A stretch of 44,489 bases of DNA from Nocardioides sp. (GCA_025965275.1 JAOPXG010000070.1:1-44489), one strand, 5' to 3'; shown: positions 23,629-32,333, counted from the first letter of the stretch. Made by a program: numbers and translations. The notes: generated from the sequence alone by a model not told the origin.

Positions 23629-24633
23629 TCAAGTGTCGCGGATCAGCCGCAGGGTCGCACGCTCCAGGGCGGCCTGGCGCTCGTCGGGGTTGTCGAAGGT
23701 ACGGCGCGTGGTGCGCTCGATGGTCCGGCCGTGCTCGTAGGCCTCGATCACCCGCGGGTCGACGTACGACGAGCGCGCGAGCGTCGGGGTGTTGCCGAGG
23801 AACGACGCGACCTCCTTCATGGCGCCGGAGACGGCGCGCTTGCGAGAGGCCTCGGTCTCCCCCGGCTCCGGCGTCTCGGCGAGCGCCGCCGCGGCCAGCA
23901 CGGTGGCGTGCCAGGTGCGGAAGTCCTTGGCGGTGGCCTCGAGGCCGGTGGAGGCGCGGACGTAGGTGTTGACGAGGTCGGGCAGCACGGCGCGCCACGA
24001 GCGGCCGTCCTTGTAGGAGAGCAGGCGCAGGTCCTGGCCCCGCCGGCGGCGCATGATCTCGATCGCCTCGATGACGACGACGTCGTCGATCTCGATCTCG
24101 TGGTCGACGCCGGACTTGCCGGTGAAGGCGAAGACGAGGCGGTCCTGACGTCGCTTCACGTGCCGTCGCTCGAGCGTGGTCAGGCCGAAGCTGCCGTTCT
24201 CGTCGGCGTACACGTCGTTGCCGATCCGGAAGTACCCGAGGTCCAGGAGCCGGACCGACGCCGCGCACGCCCGCTCCAGCGGCATCCCCTCGCGCCCCAG
24301 GTCGGTGAGCACCAGCTCCCGCGCCCGGGCCAGCGCCTTGCCGAACTCCAGCATCCGGTCGAACTTCTCGGCGTCGCGCCGGGTTCGCCAGTCGGGATGG
24401 TAGAGGTACTGCCGGCGCCCGGCGTCGTCGGTGCCGACGGCCTGCAGGTGCCCGTTGGCGTAGGGCGTCACCCACACGTCGACCCACGCCGGCGGGATGA
24501 CCAGGTCGCGCACCCGCTGCGCGTCGTCCTCGGGCAGCCGGTCACCGGACCCGTCGAGGTAGACGAAGCCCTTGCCCGCACGGCGCCGGGTCCAGCCCGG
24601 CTGGTCGGGAGACGTCCTACGAAGCCGAACCAT
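23629..24633 (-). CDS. DNA topoisomerase IB (poxvirus-like)
   Basis: A 334-residue type IB topoisomerase that relaxes supercoils through a 3'-phosphotyrosyl link. The N-terminal domain includes DLVIPPAWVDVWVTPYANGH with the QAVGTDDAGRRQYLYHPDW signature. The catalytic domain has FAFTGKSGVDHEIEIDD, KDFRTWHATVL and the active tyrosine, Tyr290, in LARSSYVDPRVIEAY. Length is normal for bacterial members. It overlaps the upstream beta-propeller gene by 17 bases, so the two are co-transcribed. Confidence 0.95.
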   Translation of the reverse strand: MVRLRRTSPDQPGWTRRRAGKGFVYLDGSGDRLPEDDAQRVRDLVIPPAWVDVWVTPYANGHLQAVGTDDAGRRQYLYHPDWRTRRDAEKFDRMLEFGKALARARELVLTDLGREGMPLERACAASVRLLDLGYFRIGNDVYADENGSFGLTTLERRHVKRRQDRLVFAFTGKSGVDHEIEIDDVVVIEAIEIMRRRRGQDLRLLSYKDGRSWRAVLPDLVNTYVRASTGLEATAKDFRTWHATVLAAAALAETPEPGETEASRKRAVSGAMKEVASFLGNTPTLARSSYVDPRVIEAYEHGRTIERTTRRTFDNPDERQAALERATLRLIRDT

Positions 24634-25588
24634 GCCGGGTCAGTAGCCGCGCGATGCCCGCCGCAAACCCGACGAAGACCGCGCCCCCACCGAGCAGCCA
24701 CGGCCACAGCGGTGGGTGGTCGTCCTCGTCGTCGACCTCGATGTCGAGGTGCGAGGCGTAGGCGTCCGGAGACGGCAGGGGCGGTGCCATGGCCCGTGCG
24801 ACGGAGCGCGGCAGGTCGACGCGCAGGACGTCGGAGAACTGCCCCTCGGTCCCGACGAAGACGGCCCCGTCGGCGTCGACGGCGATGCCCTCGCCCTGGC
24901 GCTGCTTCGGCAACGGGAAGGAGCCGACCTCCTCGTGGCCCGGGAACGTGTAGACCGTGGCGGTCGCGTAGTCGCGCACGACGTAGTGCCGCCCGTCCGG
25001 GAAGAACGCGCCGTCGGTCGCCAGGCCGAGGCTGCCGGCGACCGGCCGCAACCGGTTCGGGTGGGCGGTCGACAAGCGGCGCGGCGCTGCGTAGATGGTC
25101 CCGCCGAAGAGGTTCTTCGAGACGACGAAGAGCTGGCCGGTCCGGGGGTTCGCCATCAGCGTCTCGGCATCGCGGCCACCACCGGGATAGACGAGCTCGT
25201 AGCGCTCGGGTACGACGTGCTCGTTGCTGCGTCCGACCGGGACCTCGAGCACCTCCACCGACTCGCGCGACCCGCTGTTGTCTCCGATGTCACCCACCCA
25301 CACCGAGCCGGACCCGGCCGGTGCCAGCGCCTCGTCGTCCACGGGGTCGCCGTCCCACGACGTCACCCCGACGGTGTCGCCGGAGCGGTCGACGACGAAC
25401 ACCCGGCCGCTGTCGCCGGAGTCGTTCACGGTCACGAACAGGTCGTCGACGACCACGAGCGCACTCGACTCGACGATCGCCGGGTCCCGGTAGGAGAACT
25501 CGACGACGGCGTGCGGTGCGGGCGCCCCGGCGAGAGAGCCGATCGCGAACGGCACGACCGCGACCAGGCCGACGATCCGGTCGAGCAC
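24617..25588 (-). CDS. Membrane-anchored extracellular beta-propeller protein
   Basis: A 323-residue protein with an N-terminal signal/hydrophobic segment (about 1-22), a body of repeated beta blades (SALVVVDDLFVTVNDSGDSG, GSGSVWVGDIGDNSGSRESV, EGIAVDADGAVFVGTEGQFS) and a C-terminal transmembrane helix near 295-315 (WPWLLGGGAVFVGFAAGIAR). The Asp-rich blade turns could bind calcium. Specific function is unknown. It starts two bases after the methyltransferase gene and overlaps topoisomerase IB. Confidence 0.72.
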   Translation of the reverse strand: MLDRIVGLVAVVPFAIGSLAGAPAPHAVVEFSYRDPAIVESSALVVVDDLFVTVNDSGDSGRVFVVDRSGDTVGVTSWDGDPVDDEALAPAGSGSVWVGDIGDNSGSRESVEVLEVPVGRSNEHVVPERYELVYPGGGRDAETLMANPRTGQLFVVSKNLFGGTIYAAPRRLSTAHPNRLRPVAGSLGLATDGAFFPDGRHYVVRDYATATVYTFPGHEEVGSFPLPKQRQGEGIAVDADGAVFVGTEGQFSDVLRVDLPRSVARAMAPPLPSPDAYASHLDIEVDDEDDHPPLWPWLLGGGAVFVGFAAGIARLLTRHGSAS

Positions 25589-25590
25589 GA

Positions 25591-26811
25591 TCAGGCGTCG
25601 AGCAGCTGGGCGAGCCGGGGTGAGATGCCCCAGGTGTCGACGAGGTCGTCGTACTCATTGCGCACCGAGCCGCCCTTGACCTTGCCGCCGGTCAGCACCG
25701 CACGCAGCATCGTGTTGCGCGGGGTGTGCTGGCTCTCGACGAACTGCACCACGTCGACGCGGTAGCCCTGCTGCCGCATCAGCGAGGCCCGCAGGCCGTC
25801 GGTCAGGGTGTCTGCCAGCCGCTCGCGGAGGATGCCGTGCCGGGTGAGCATGGCGTACGGCGCGGGGGTCGGCGACCGGCGCAGCTGCGCGGCGATGTCG
25901 TGGTGGCAGCAGGGCGCGGCCAGCACCAGCTGGGCTCCCCAGGCGACGGCCTGGGCGAGGGCCTCGTCGGTCGCGGTGTCACAGGCGTGCAGCGCGAGGA
26001 CGACCTCGGGCGCGGGGTCCAGCGAGACCCCGCCGATCGTGCCGACGACGAACTCAGCGGCGACCCCCAGCTCGGCAGCCACCGACGCGTTGTGCTCGCG
26101 CGACTGCTCCTTCACGTCGACGCCGGTGAGCTGCACGTGCAGGCCGCGGACACCGGTGAGGTACCGCTGCGCGGCGAAGGTGAGGTAGGCGTTCCCGCAA
26201 CCGAGGTCGGCGATCCGCAGCGGCTCCTCGGCCGTGGGCCTGCGCAGGTGGCCCTTGTCGAGCGCGTCGGTGATCGACGAGTCGAGCAGCCGGAGGAACT
26301 CCTCGACCTGGCGGTACTTCGCCTGCCGGCTCGGCTTCAGCCGTCCGTCGGCATCCGTGAGCCCCAGCGCGGCGAACACCGGGTCGGACTCGGGCAGCAG
26401 CCGGGCCTTGTCGCGGTCGTGGCCGCGCTCGACCTCGACCTCGGTGGCGCGGTCGGTGGTGTGTACGACCGCCTCGAGCTTCTTGGTCACCCGCACCTGG
26501 TGGCTCTGGGTCGTGGTGTCGACGTGCCAGTTGCCGAACGGCTCGTCGAGCAGCGCGTCGACGGCGTCGCGGGCGGCACTCGACCCATCCGAAGGGGCGA
26601 CCGCGTGGTTCTCGGTGTGCGCCTGCGTCTGGTCGTACGACGTGATCTGGAGGTGCCGGCCGGCCTTGAGGTCGACGTAGCGAAGCTCGACGCGCTTCCA
26701 GGTGGGTGTCTCGCCCTTCTGGCGCCCGGAGCCGACCGCCTTCACGAGGACGTCGGGGTCGAGGATGAGGCCGCGCATCCGGTTGAGCGCGCGGAGCAGG
26801 GGCTCGTTCAC
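25591..26811 (-). CDS. SAM-dependent methyltransferase, possibly RNA-modifying
   Basis: A 406-residue protein starting at GTG 26811. The N-terminal 170 residues are a helix/strand extension without a clear match. A class I methyltransferase core follows, with motif I IADLGCGNAYLTFAAQRYL near 200 and LTGVDVKEQSREHNA. The stretch VLAAPCCHHDIAAQLR resembles the PCCxH segment of Trm13-type and related Methyltransf_32 proteins, which suggests, without proving, an RNA substrate. Its start overlaps the 29-residue ORF by four bases. Confidence 0.82.
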   Translation of the reverse strand: MNEPLLRALNRMRGLILDPDVLVKAVGSGRQKGETPTWKRVELRYVDLKAGRHLQITSYDQTQAHTENHAVAPSDGSSAARDAVDALLDEPFGNWHVDTTTQSHQVRVTKKLEAVVHTTDRATEVEVERGHDRDKARLLPESDPVFAALGLTDADGRLKPSRQAKYRQVEEFLRLLDSSITDALDKGHLRRPTAEEPLRIADLGCGNAYLTFAAQRYLTGVRGLHVQLTGVDVKEQSREHNASVAAELGVAAEFVVGTIGGVSLDPAPEVVLALHACDTATDEALAQAVAWGAQLVLAAPCCHHDIAAQLRRSPTPAPYAMLTRHGILRERLADTLTDGLRASLMRQQGYRVDVVQFVESQHTPRNTMLRAVLTGGKVKGGSVRNEYDDLVDTWGISPRLAQLLDA

Positions 26812-26897
26812 TTCCCGACCACCGCCGCGATCACGACCACGAGCAGGAGCGCCACCAGCGCGACGGGGATGACGAGGCGGCGCTGGCGGGGGTTCAC
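26808..26897 (-). CDS. 29-residue single-span membrane peptide, coupled at both ends
   Basis: GTG 26897 overlaps the stop of the FAD/Fe-S dehydrogenase (GTGA), and TGA 26808-26810 overlaps the methyltransferase GTG. The product is VNPRQRRLVIPVALVALL followed by LVVVIAAVVGK: a basic N-terminus, one 20-residue hydrophobic helix and a single Lys. This is the pattern of a real small membrane protein, inserted with its N-terminus in the cytoplasm. It may be a membrane partner of the dehydrogenase or only serve coupling. Confidence 0.7.
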   Translation of the reverse strand: MNPRQRRLVIPVALVALLLVVVIAAVVGK

Positions 26898-29641
26898 GCC
26901 TTCACTTTAGAGGCGAGGAGTTCGGCGAGGTGCATCGTGGGGACCTGGGCGAGGTCGTCGAGCTGCACCCGGCAGGACATCCCGTCGGCGAGGACGACCG
27001 CGCCCGGGTTCGCGCGGACGGCGGGCAGCAGGTGGGTCTCCGCGACGGCGACCGACACCTCGTAGTGGCCCTTCTCCATGCCGAAGTTGCCGGCCAGGCC
27101 GCAGCACCCCGCGACCTGCGTCACCGTGGCGCCGGCCTTCTCGAGCAGCCGCTTGTCGGCCGCCCACCCGACGATCGCGGACTGGTGGCAGTGCGGCTGT
27201 GCGACGACCTCCACGCCGGCCAGCGACGGCAGCGGCACGTCGAGCCGCTCGAGCAGCTCGGCGAAGGACAGCACGTCGAGGTTGGCGCCGGTCAGCTCGG
27301 CCGCGTCGCTGCGCAGCGTCGCGAGGCACGACGGCTCCAGGCCGACGACCGGCACCCCCGACTCGATGTACGGCGTGAGCGTGGCCACCGTGCGCTCCAT
27401 GATCGTGCGCGCCCGGTCGAGCTGTCCCGTGGTGATCCACGTCAGCCCACAGCACGCGTCGTCGGCGATCACCCGGGCAGTGACGCCGGCCGACTCGAGG
27501 AACCGCATGGCGGCCAGTGCGTTGGCCGGGAAGAAGTGGTCGGTGAAGGAGTCCGCCCAGATCCACACGTCCGGAACCACGTCCGGGATGCCCGTCGTGC
27601 GACGCAGCGTCTTCGGCGCGAAGGCCGGGATGGACCGCCGCTGGTCGATGCCCGCGGTCGCCTTCGCCAGCCGGGCGACCGGGCCGAGCCTCATCATCCG
27701 GTTGGCGACCGGCGCCATCGGCGCGGCCAGCGCGGCCCACTTCGGCAGCTGCCCCAGCAGCCGGTGGCTGCGCGGCCGACGCGCGGTCGCGTCGGGGCCG
27801 TCGTACTTCTGGTAGAGCGCCTCGGCCTTGTAGGTCGCCATGTCGACGCCCGTGGGGCAGTCCGACGCGCAGCCCTTGCAGGCCAGGCAGAGGTCCAGCG
27901 CCTCGGCGACGGCGGGGTCCCCCAGGCCGCCGACCAGCGACCCGTCGAGGGCCTCCTGCAGCGTCCGCGCGCGACCCCGGGTGGAGTCCTTCTCGTCGCG
28001 GGTGGCGAGGTACGACGGGCACATCACGCCGTTCGTGGTCGGCGCCACGCACTTCCCGACGCCGGTGCAGCGGTGCACGGCGTTGCCGAGGGAGCCGCCG
28101 TCGTGGACCAGCTTCAGCGCGGTGCGCACGGACTGTCGCGGCCGGGTCGGGCGGAGGTCCGCGTCGAACGGCGCCGGGTCGACGATGTTGCCGGGGTTGA
28201 GGAGGTTCGACGGGTCGCAGATCGCCTTGACCGCCCCGAACAGCCGGATCGACTCCTCGTCGTACATCAGCGACAGCAGCTCCGAGCGGGCCCGCCCGTC
28301 ACCGTGCTCGCCCGAGAGCGAGCCGCCGTGCTCGCGCAGCTTGAGCGCGCACTGGGTGAGGAACTCCCGGAAGACCGCGCCGCCGTCGGGCTCGCCGAAG
28401 GGGAAGTCGATCCGCACGTGCACGCAGCCGTCGCCGAAGTGGCCGTACGGCACCCCGTCGAGGTCGTGGGCGCGCAGCAGCTCGTCGAAGTCGCGCAGCC
28501 ACGCCCCGAGCCTCGCGGGCGGCACCGCGGCGTCCTCCCAGCCGGAGTACGCCGGTCGCGACAGGCTGCGCGCGGCCAGCCCGGCGCCGTCCTCGCGGAT
28601 CCGCCACAGCGCGGCCGCCTCGCGGTCGTCGGTGACGATCCGGTGGCCGAGCGCACCGGCCTCGGCGACCACCCGGGCCAGCAGGGACGCAGCGTCCTCC
28701 CCGGCCAGCTCGACGAACAGCCAGCCGGCGCCGCTGGGCAGCTCCGGCACGGCGTTGCCCTTGGCGCGGACCAGGTCGACGATCCGGGCGTCGAGCCCCT
28801 CGCAGGCGATCATCCGGCCGTCGGTCGCGGCGAGCAGAGCCGGCACGGCGTCGGCCGCCTCGATCATCGACGGGTAGCCGAGCACGACCAGCCGGCGGTC
28901 CGCCTCGTCCTCCACCAGCCGGACGGTCGCGCCGAGGACGACACCGAGCGTGCCCTCGGAGCCGACCAGGAAGCGGTCCAGGCTCCGGCCCCTCTCGGGC
29001 AGCAGGTGCTCGAGCGAGTAGCCGCTGACCTGGCGCGAGAAGCGTCCGAACGACGTCCGGAGGTGCCCCAGGTGCTGGTCGGCGAGGGCGGCCAGCTGCG
29101 CCTCGACGTCGGTCGCGCCGGGCCCGTGCGCCACGTCGAGAGCCACCACGTTGTCGACGGTGCGGCCGTAGCCGAGCGCTCGCGAGCCGCAGGCGTTGTT
29201 GCCGATCATCCCGCCGATCGTGCAGCGGGTGTGCGTCGACGGGTCCGGCCCGAAGCGCAGCCCGTACGGCGCGGCCGCGCGCTGCAGGTCGGCGTGGACG
29301 ACGCCGGGCTGGACGACGGCGGTGCGCGCCTCGGCGTCGATCGAGACGACGTGGTTGAGGTGCTTGAGGGTGTCGACGACGATGCCGGTGCCGACCGCGT
29401 TGCCCGCGATCGACGTGCCCGCGCCGCGCATCGTGACCGGCGCACCGGTCTCGCGGGACGCGTCGAGGACGGCGAGCAGCTCGTCGGGGTGCCGCGGCCG
29501 GACCACGACTTGGGGGACGACGCGGTAGAGCGAGGCGTCGGACGAGTAGAGCGCCCGGGTCAGCGTGGAATCGTCGACGTCTGAGACGCCCCGGCTGCGC
29601 AGCGCTGCGACCAGTGGTCGCCCCGGGGACGTGTCCGACAC
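26894..29641 (-). CDS. FAD/Fe-S D-2-hydroxyacid dehydrogenase (D-2-hydroxyglutarate or D-lactate type)
   Basis: A 915-residue fusion. An FAD-binding PCMH domain at about 35-215 (VTMRGAGTSIAGNAVGTGIV, GMIGNNACGSRALGYGRTVD) is followed by an FAD-oxidase C domain to about 500 (YGHFGDGCVHVRIDFP, SGEHGDGRARSELL). A ferredoxin-like part has CTGVGKCV near 522 and CLACKGCASDCPTGVD near 583, and Cys-rich heterodisulfide-reductase-type repeats end the protein (CCGLTWITTG, PHCHQSAIVG, CCGLAGNFGMEKGHY). This is the YdiJ/GlcD-GlcF architecture, which passes electrons to a membrane acceptor. GTG 29641 follows the transhydrogenase stop by one base. Confidence 0.9.
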   Translation of the reverse strand: MSDTSPGRPLVAALRSRGVSDVDDSTLTRALYSSDASLYRVVPQVVVRPRHPDELLAVLDASRETGAPVTMRGAGTSIAGNAVGTGIVVDTLKHLNHVVSIDAEARTAVVQPGVVHADLQRAAAPYGLRFGPDPSTHTRCTIGGMIGNNACGSRALGYGRTVDNVVALDVAHGPGATDVEAQLAALADQHLGHLRTSFGRFSRQVSGYSLEHLLPERGRSLDRFLVGSEGTLGVVLGATVRLVEDEADRRLVVLGYPSMIEAADAVPALLAATDGRMIACEGLDARIVDLVRAKGNAVPELPSGAGWLFVELAGEDAASLLARVVAEAGALGHRIVTDDREAAALWRIREDGAGLAARSLSRPAYSGWEDAAVPPARLGAWLRDFDELLRAHDLDGVPYGHFGDGCVHVRIDFPFGEPDGGAVFREFLTQCALKLREHGGSLSGEHGDGRARSELLSLMYDEESIRLFGAVKAICDPSNLLNPGNIVDPAPFDADLRPTRPRQSVRTALKLVHDGGSLGNAVHRCTGVGKCVAPTTNGVMCPSYLATRDEKDSTRGRARTLQEALDGSLVGGLGDPAVAEALDLCLACKGCASDCPTGVDMATYKAEALYQKYDGPDATARRPRSHRLLGQLPKWAALAAPMAPVANRMMRLGPVARLAKATAGIDQRRSIPAFAPKTLRRTTGIPDVVPDVWIWADSFTDHFFPANALAAMRFLESAGVTARVIADDACCGLTWITTGQLDRARTIMERTVATLTPYIESGVPVVGLEPSCLATLRSDAAELTGANLDVLSFAELLERLDVPLPSLAGVEVVAQPHCHQSAIVGWAADKRLLEKAGATVTQVAGCCGLAGNFGMEKGHYEVSVAVAETHLLPAVRANPGAVVLADGMSCRVQLDDLAQVPTMHLAELLASKVKA

Positions 29642-29642
29642 G

Positions 29643-30905
29643 TCACCAGTGTTCCATCGACTCGCGGAAGACCGACGCCAGGTCCTCCTCCGTGGGACTG
29701 CGCGGCGCCGTCGCGAGCAGCCGCTGCTGCTTGAGCGCGCCGTCGACGAGGTCCCCCACGTCGGCGTCGCCGTAGCCGACCTCGGCCAGCCCGTTCGGGA
29801 TCCCGATGTCGCGCATCAACCGCGCCAGCACGCTCGGCAGCACGTCGGGGCCGTCGCCGGACGCCGACGGATCCAATAGCCGGGCCGCGTGCAGGTGTCG
29901 CTCGGGGGCCGCCTCGAACGTGAACCGGAACGCCTCCGGCGCGGTCAGCGAGACGGCCATCCCGTGCGGGACGATGGCCTCCGCCTGCGGATAGCCCTCC
30001 GGCCGGAAGTCGCGGACCCGGCCGGCGATCGGGTAGGCGTTGGCGTGCGGGATGTGCACGCCGGCGTTGCCGAAGCCGAGCCCGGCGAACGTCGCGGCCA
30101 TCGCCATCTGCTCGCGCGCGACACCGTCCGAGCCGTCGCGGACCGCCGTGCGGAAGGCGCCGGCGAGCAGCGACATCGCCTTCTCCGACCACATGTCGGC
30201 GATCGGGTTGGCGCCGCAGTAGGGCACCCGCTGCTCGGGCTGCTTCGCGTCGAAGTCGGCGTACCAGCGCGCCGTGTAGCTCTCCAGGGCGTGGCAGAGG
30301 ATGTCCATCCCGGACGCCGCGGTGACCATCGCCGGCTGCGATGCGGTGAGCACGGGATCGACGATCGCGAGGGTGGGACGCAGCCGGGGGTGGCTGATCC
30401 CGGTCTTGACCTTCAGCGCCAGCACGTCGAGGACGCAGATGGTGGTGCTCTCGGCGCCGGTGCCGGTGGTCGTCGGGATCGCGACGAGCGGCAGCAGCGA
30501 CTGAGTCGGGGCCTGCGCCTTGCCGACCGGCGCGTTGATGTAGTCCATCAGCTCGCCCGGGTTGGTGGTCATCAGGTTGACGGCCTTGGCGGTGTCGATC
30601 GACGATCCGCCGCCGACGGCCAGGATCGCGTCGAACGGGCCGGCGTCGCGGGCGAACCCGATGGCCTCCGCCATCGACTCGTCGGTCGGCTCGACGCGCG
30701 CTCCGTCGTACGTCGTGACGTGCAGGCCCCGAGCCGAGACCTGCTCGGCGATCCGCGCCGGATGACCGGTGGCGGCGACGCCGGCGTCGGTGACCAGCAG
30801 CACCCGTCGGGCGCCGAGGTTCAGCAGGTCGTACCCGACCTCGGCGGAGGCGCCGGCGCCGAACTTGAGCGCGGGCGCGGCGTAGGTGAAGACGGTCTCG
30901 CTCAT
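29643..30905 (-). CDS. Hydroxyacid-oxoacid transhydrogenase-like iron alcohol dehydrogenase
   Basis: A 420-residue group III (Fe-type) alcohol dehydrogenase. The NAD-binding glycine motif is AVGGGSSIDTAKAVNL and the metal ligands appear in SGMDILCHALES, VPHGMAVSLTAPEAFRF and PERHLHAARLL. Stretches such as STTICVLDVLALKVKTGISH and VPYCGANPIADMWSEKAM are closest to ADHFE1-type enzymes, which oxidise 4-hydroxybutyrate while reducing 2-oxoglutarate to D-2-hydroxyglutarate. The open frame reaches 32180, but ATG 30905 begins the family sequence and lies six bases after a TATGTT -10. Confidence 0.85.
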   Translation of the reverse strand: MSETVFTYAAPALKFGAGASAEVGYDLLNLGARRVLLVTDAGVAATGHPARIAEQVSARGLHVTTYDGARVEPTDESMAEAIGFARDAGPFDAILAVGGGSSIDTAKAVNLMTTNPGELMDYINAPVGKAQAPTQSLLPLVAIPTTTGTGAESTTICVLDVLALKVKTGISHPRLRPTLAIVDPVLTASQPAMVTAASGMDILCHALESYTARWYADFDAKQPEQRVPYCGANPIADMWSEKAMSLLAGAFRTAVRDGSDGVAREQMAMAATFAGLGFGNAGVHIPHANAYPIAGRVRDFRPEGYPQAEAIVPHGMAVSLTAPEAFRFTFEAAPERHLHAARLLDPSASGDGPDVLPSVLARLMRDIGIPNGLAEVGYGDADVGDLVDGALKQQRLLATAPRSPTEEDLASVFRESMEHW

Positions 30906-30911
30906 TCGGCC

Positions 30912-30917
30912 AACATA
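30912..30917 (-). promoter_or_regulatory. -10 element for the long minus-strand operon
   Basis: TATGTT on the minus strand ends six bases before the transhydrogenase ATG, implying a leaderless transcript. The same hexamer with the same spacing precedes the ASCH gene at 19757. No good -35 is evident. Confidence 0.5.
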
Positions 30918-30965
30918 ACCGCCCCGGTGGACCGTACGATTCTCCCAGCGAAGAGGGGGGCTTCC

Positions 30966-32141
30966 ATGCGGTACGCGCGCTGGATCGCGCTGGCTGCAGC
31001 AGTCGTGCTGCTGTCCGGCGGGGCGATCTATGCCCAGATGCGCTCGCCCCTGGCCTCCGGCAGCGAGGTCGACACCGGCGCGGCGCACCCCGTGGTCGAC
31101 GGCAACCGGATCGTCGATGCCCGCAGCGGCCGCGAGTTCGTGCCGCGCGGGGTCAACTGGAGCAGCTTCGAGTACGCCTGCGCCCAGGGCTGGGGCACGT
31201 CCGCGCTCGACACCATGGTCGCCCGCGACCCGTACGGCTCCGAGGCGGCGATGATCGCCGACTGGGGCGCGAACACCGTGCGCCTGCCGCTCAACCAGGA
31301 CTGCTGGCTCGGCACCCGCGGCGCCCCCGTGAGCGACCAGTACGACGAGCGCACCGTCGAGACCTACCGCGCCGACGTCCACTCGTTCGTGCAGGCCCTC
31401 AACCGAGCCGGCATGGTGGTCATCCTCGACCTCCACAGCCGCAAGCGGATCGGCCAGCCGGAGTTCGGCAACCTCGCGATGCCCGACGGCGAGTCGCTCG
31501 CCTTCTGGACCTCGGTCGCCTCGGCCTACGACGACAACCCGTCGGTGATGTTCGACGCGTTCAACGAGCCCTACTCGCGCTACAACTCGAGCGGCACCCG
31601 CTTCCTGTTCGACCTGACCTGGAAGTGCTGGCGCGACGGCGGCTGCGAGGCGCCCGCCGAGGACGACCAGACGGCGTCGGTCGGCCGGGTCACCTACCCG
31701 GTCGTCGGCATGGCCGCGGTCGTCGGCGCGATCCGCGGCGCCGGTGCGACGCAGCCGATCCTGCTCGGTGGCCTCGACTACGCCAACGACCTCAGCCACT
31801 GGCTCGAGTTCGCACCCGACGACGACCAGCTGATCGCCGCGTTCCACTCCTACGACTTCAAGGAGTGCAACGACGCGACCTGCTGGAACGACGTGCTCGG
31901 GGAGATCGCCGACAGCGTGCCGGTGCTCGCCTCCGAGCTCGGCGCCCAGAAGCCCGACGACGGGTACGTCGACACGTACCTCGCCTGGGCCGACCAGCAC
32001 CACGAGGGCGCGCTCTTCTGGGTCTGGGCCGACCACCCGGGCGACCCGATGGCGCTGGTCGCCGACGACCGAGGCACGCCCACGGCGTACGGCCTGAGCG
32101 CCCGGAAGTGGCTCTCCGGGCATCTTCCGGCGGCCGGCTGA
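30966..32141 (+). CDS. Membrane-anchored GH5-family glycoside hydrolase (cellulase-like)
   Basis: A 391-residue protein with an uncleaved-looking N-terminal anchor (about 5-24) and a GH5 barrel. The acid/base is Glu201 in FDAFNEPYSRY and the nucleophile is Glu324 in VLASELGAQ. GVNWSSFEYACAQGWGTS, NTVRLPLNQDCWLG and ILDLHSRKR are further family segments. AGAGGGGGG precedes the ATG. It should cut beta-1,4-linked glucan or mannan outside the cell. Polysaccharide synthases of cellulose type often have such a hydrolase, so its place before the GT2 synthase suggests a role in trimming or releasing the product. Confidence 0.88.
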   Translation: MRYARWIALAAAVVLLSGGAIYAQMRSPLASGSEVDTGAAHPVVDGNRIVDARSGREFVPRGVNWSSFEYACAQGWGTSALDTMVARDPYGSEAAMIADWGANTVRLPLNQDCWLGTRGAPVSDQYDERTVETYRADVHSFVQALNRAGMVVILDLHSRKRIGQPEFGNLAMPDGESLAFWTSVASAYDDNPSVMFDAFNEPYSRYNSSGTRFLFDLTWKCWRDGGCEAPAEDDQTASVGRVTYPVVGMAAVVGAIRGAGATQPILLGGLDYANDLSHWLEFAPDDDQLIAAFHSYDFKECNDATCWNDVLGEIADSVPVLASELGAQKPDDGYVDTYLAWADQHHEGALFWVWADHPGDPMALVADDRGTPTAYGLSARKWLSGHLPAAG

Positions 32142-32156
32142 CCGCCCTCGGCGGTC
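32140..32156 (+). terminator. Short hairpin at the end of the GH5 gene
   Basis: GACCGCC (32140-32146), loop CTC and GGCGGTC (32150-32156) form a 7-bp perfect stem overlapping the TGA codon. No T-run follows, so it may be only a partial terminator before the synthase genes. Confidence 0.45.
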
Positions 32157-32258
32157 GTTGCAAATCCACGTCCGCCCCACACGTCGGCAACAGCCGGGCT
32201 ACACGAAATCAACAACTTGGCGCCCTGGACCAGACCGGATCCACAACTGGGGAAGAGT

Positions 32259-32283
32259 GCCCGTCTTTTACCAGATGACGGGC
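32259..32283. other. Inverted repeat in the leader of the polysaccharide operon
   Basis: GCCCGTC at 32259-32265 and GACGGGC at 32277-32283 flank an 11-base AT-rich loop (ttttaccagat). The whole 192-base gap 32142-32333 is visibly richer in A and T than its surroundings and probably contains the promoter of the downstream genes. The repeat is a possible regulator-binding site or leader hairpin. Confidence 0.4.
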
Positions 32284-32333
32284 CATCATTGGGCGAACGG
32301 CACACACCGGTGCCTGAGCAGGGGGGTTGCGTC

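Noticed and set aside
29643..32180. 845-codon reading of the transhydrogenase gene
   Set aside because: Everything upstream of ATG 30905 is antisense to the GH5 gene; the enzyme family begins at that ATG.
32157..32333. A c-di-GMP riboswitch in the leader of the glycan operon
   Set aside because: No GEMM-I or GEMM-II core sequence is visible; only a simple inverted repeat is present.
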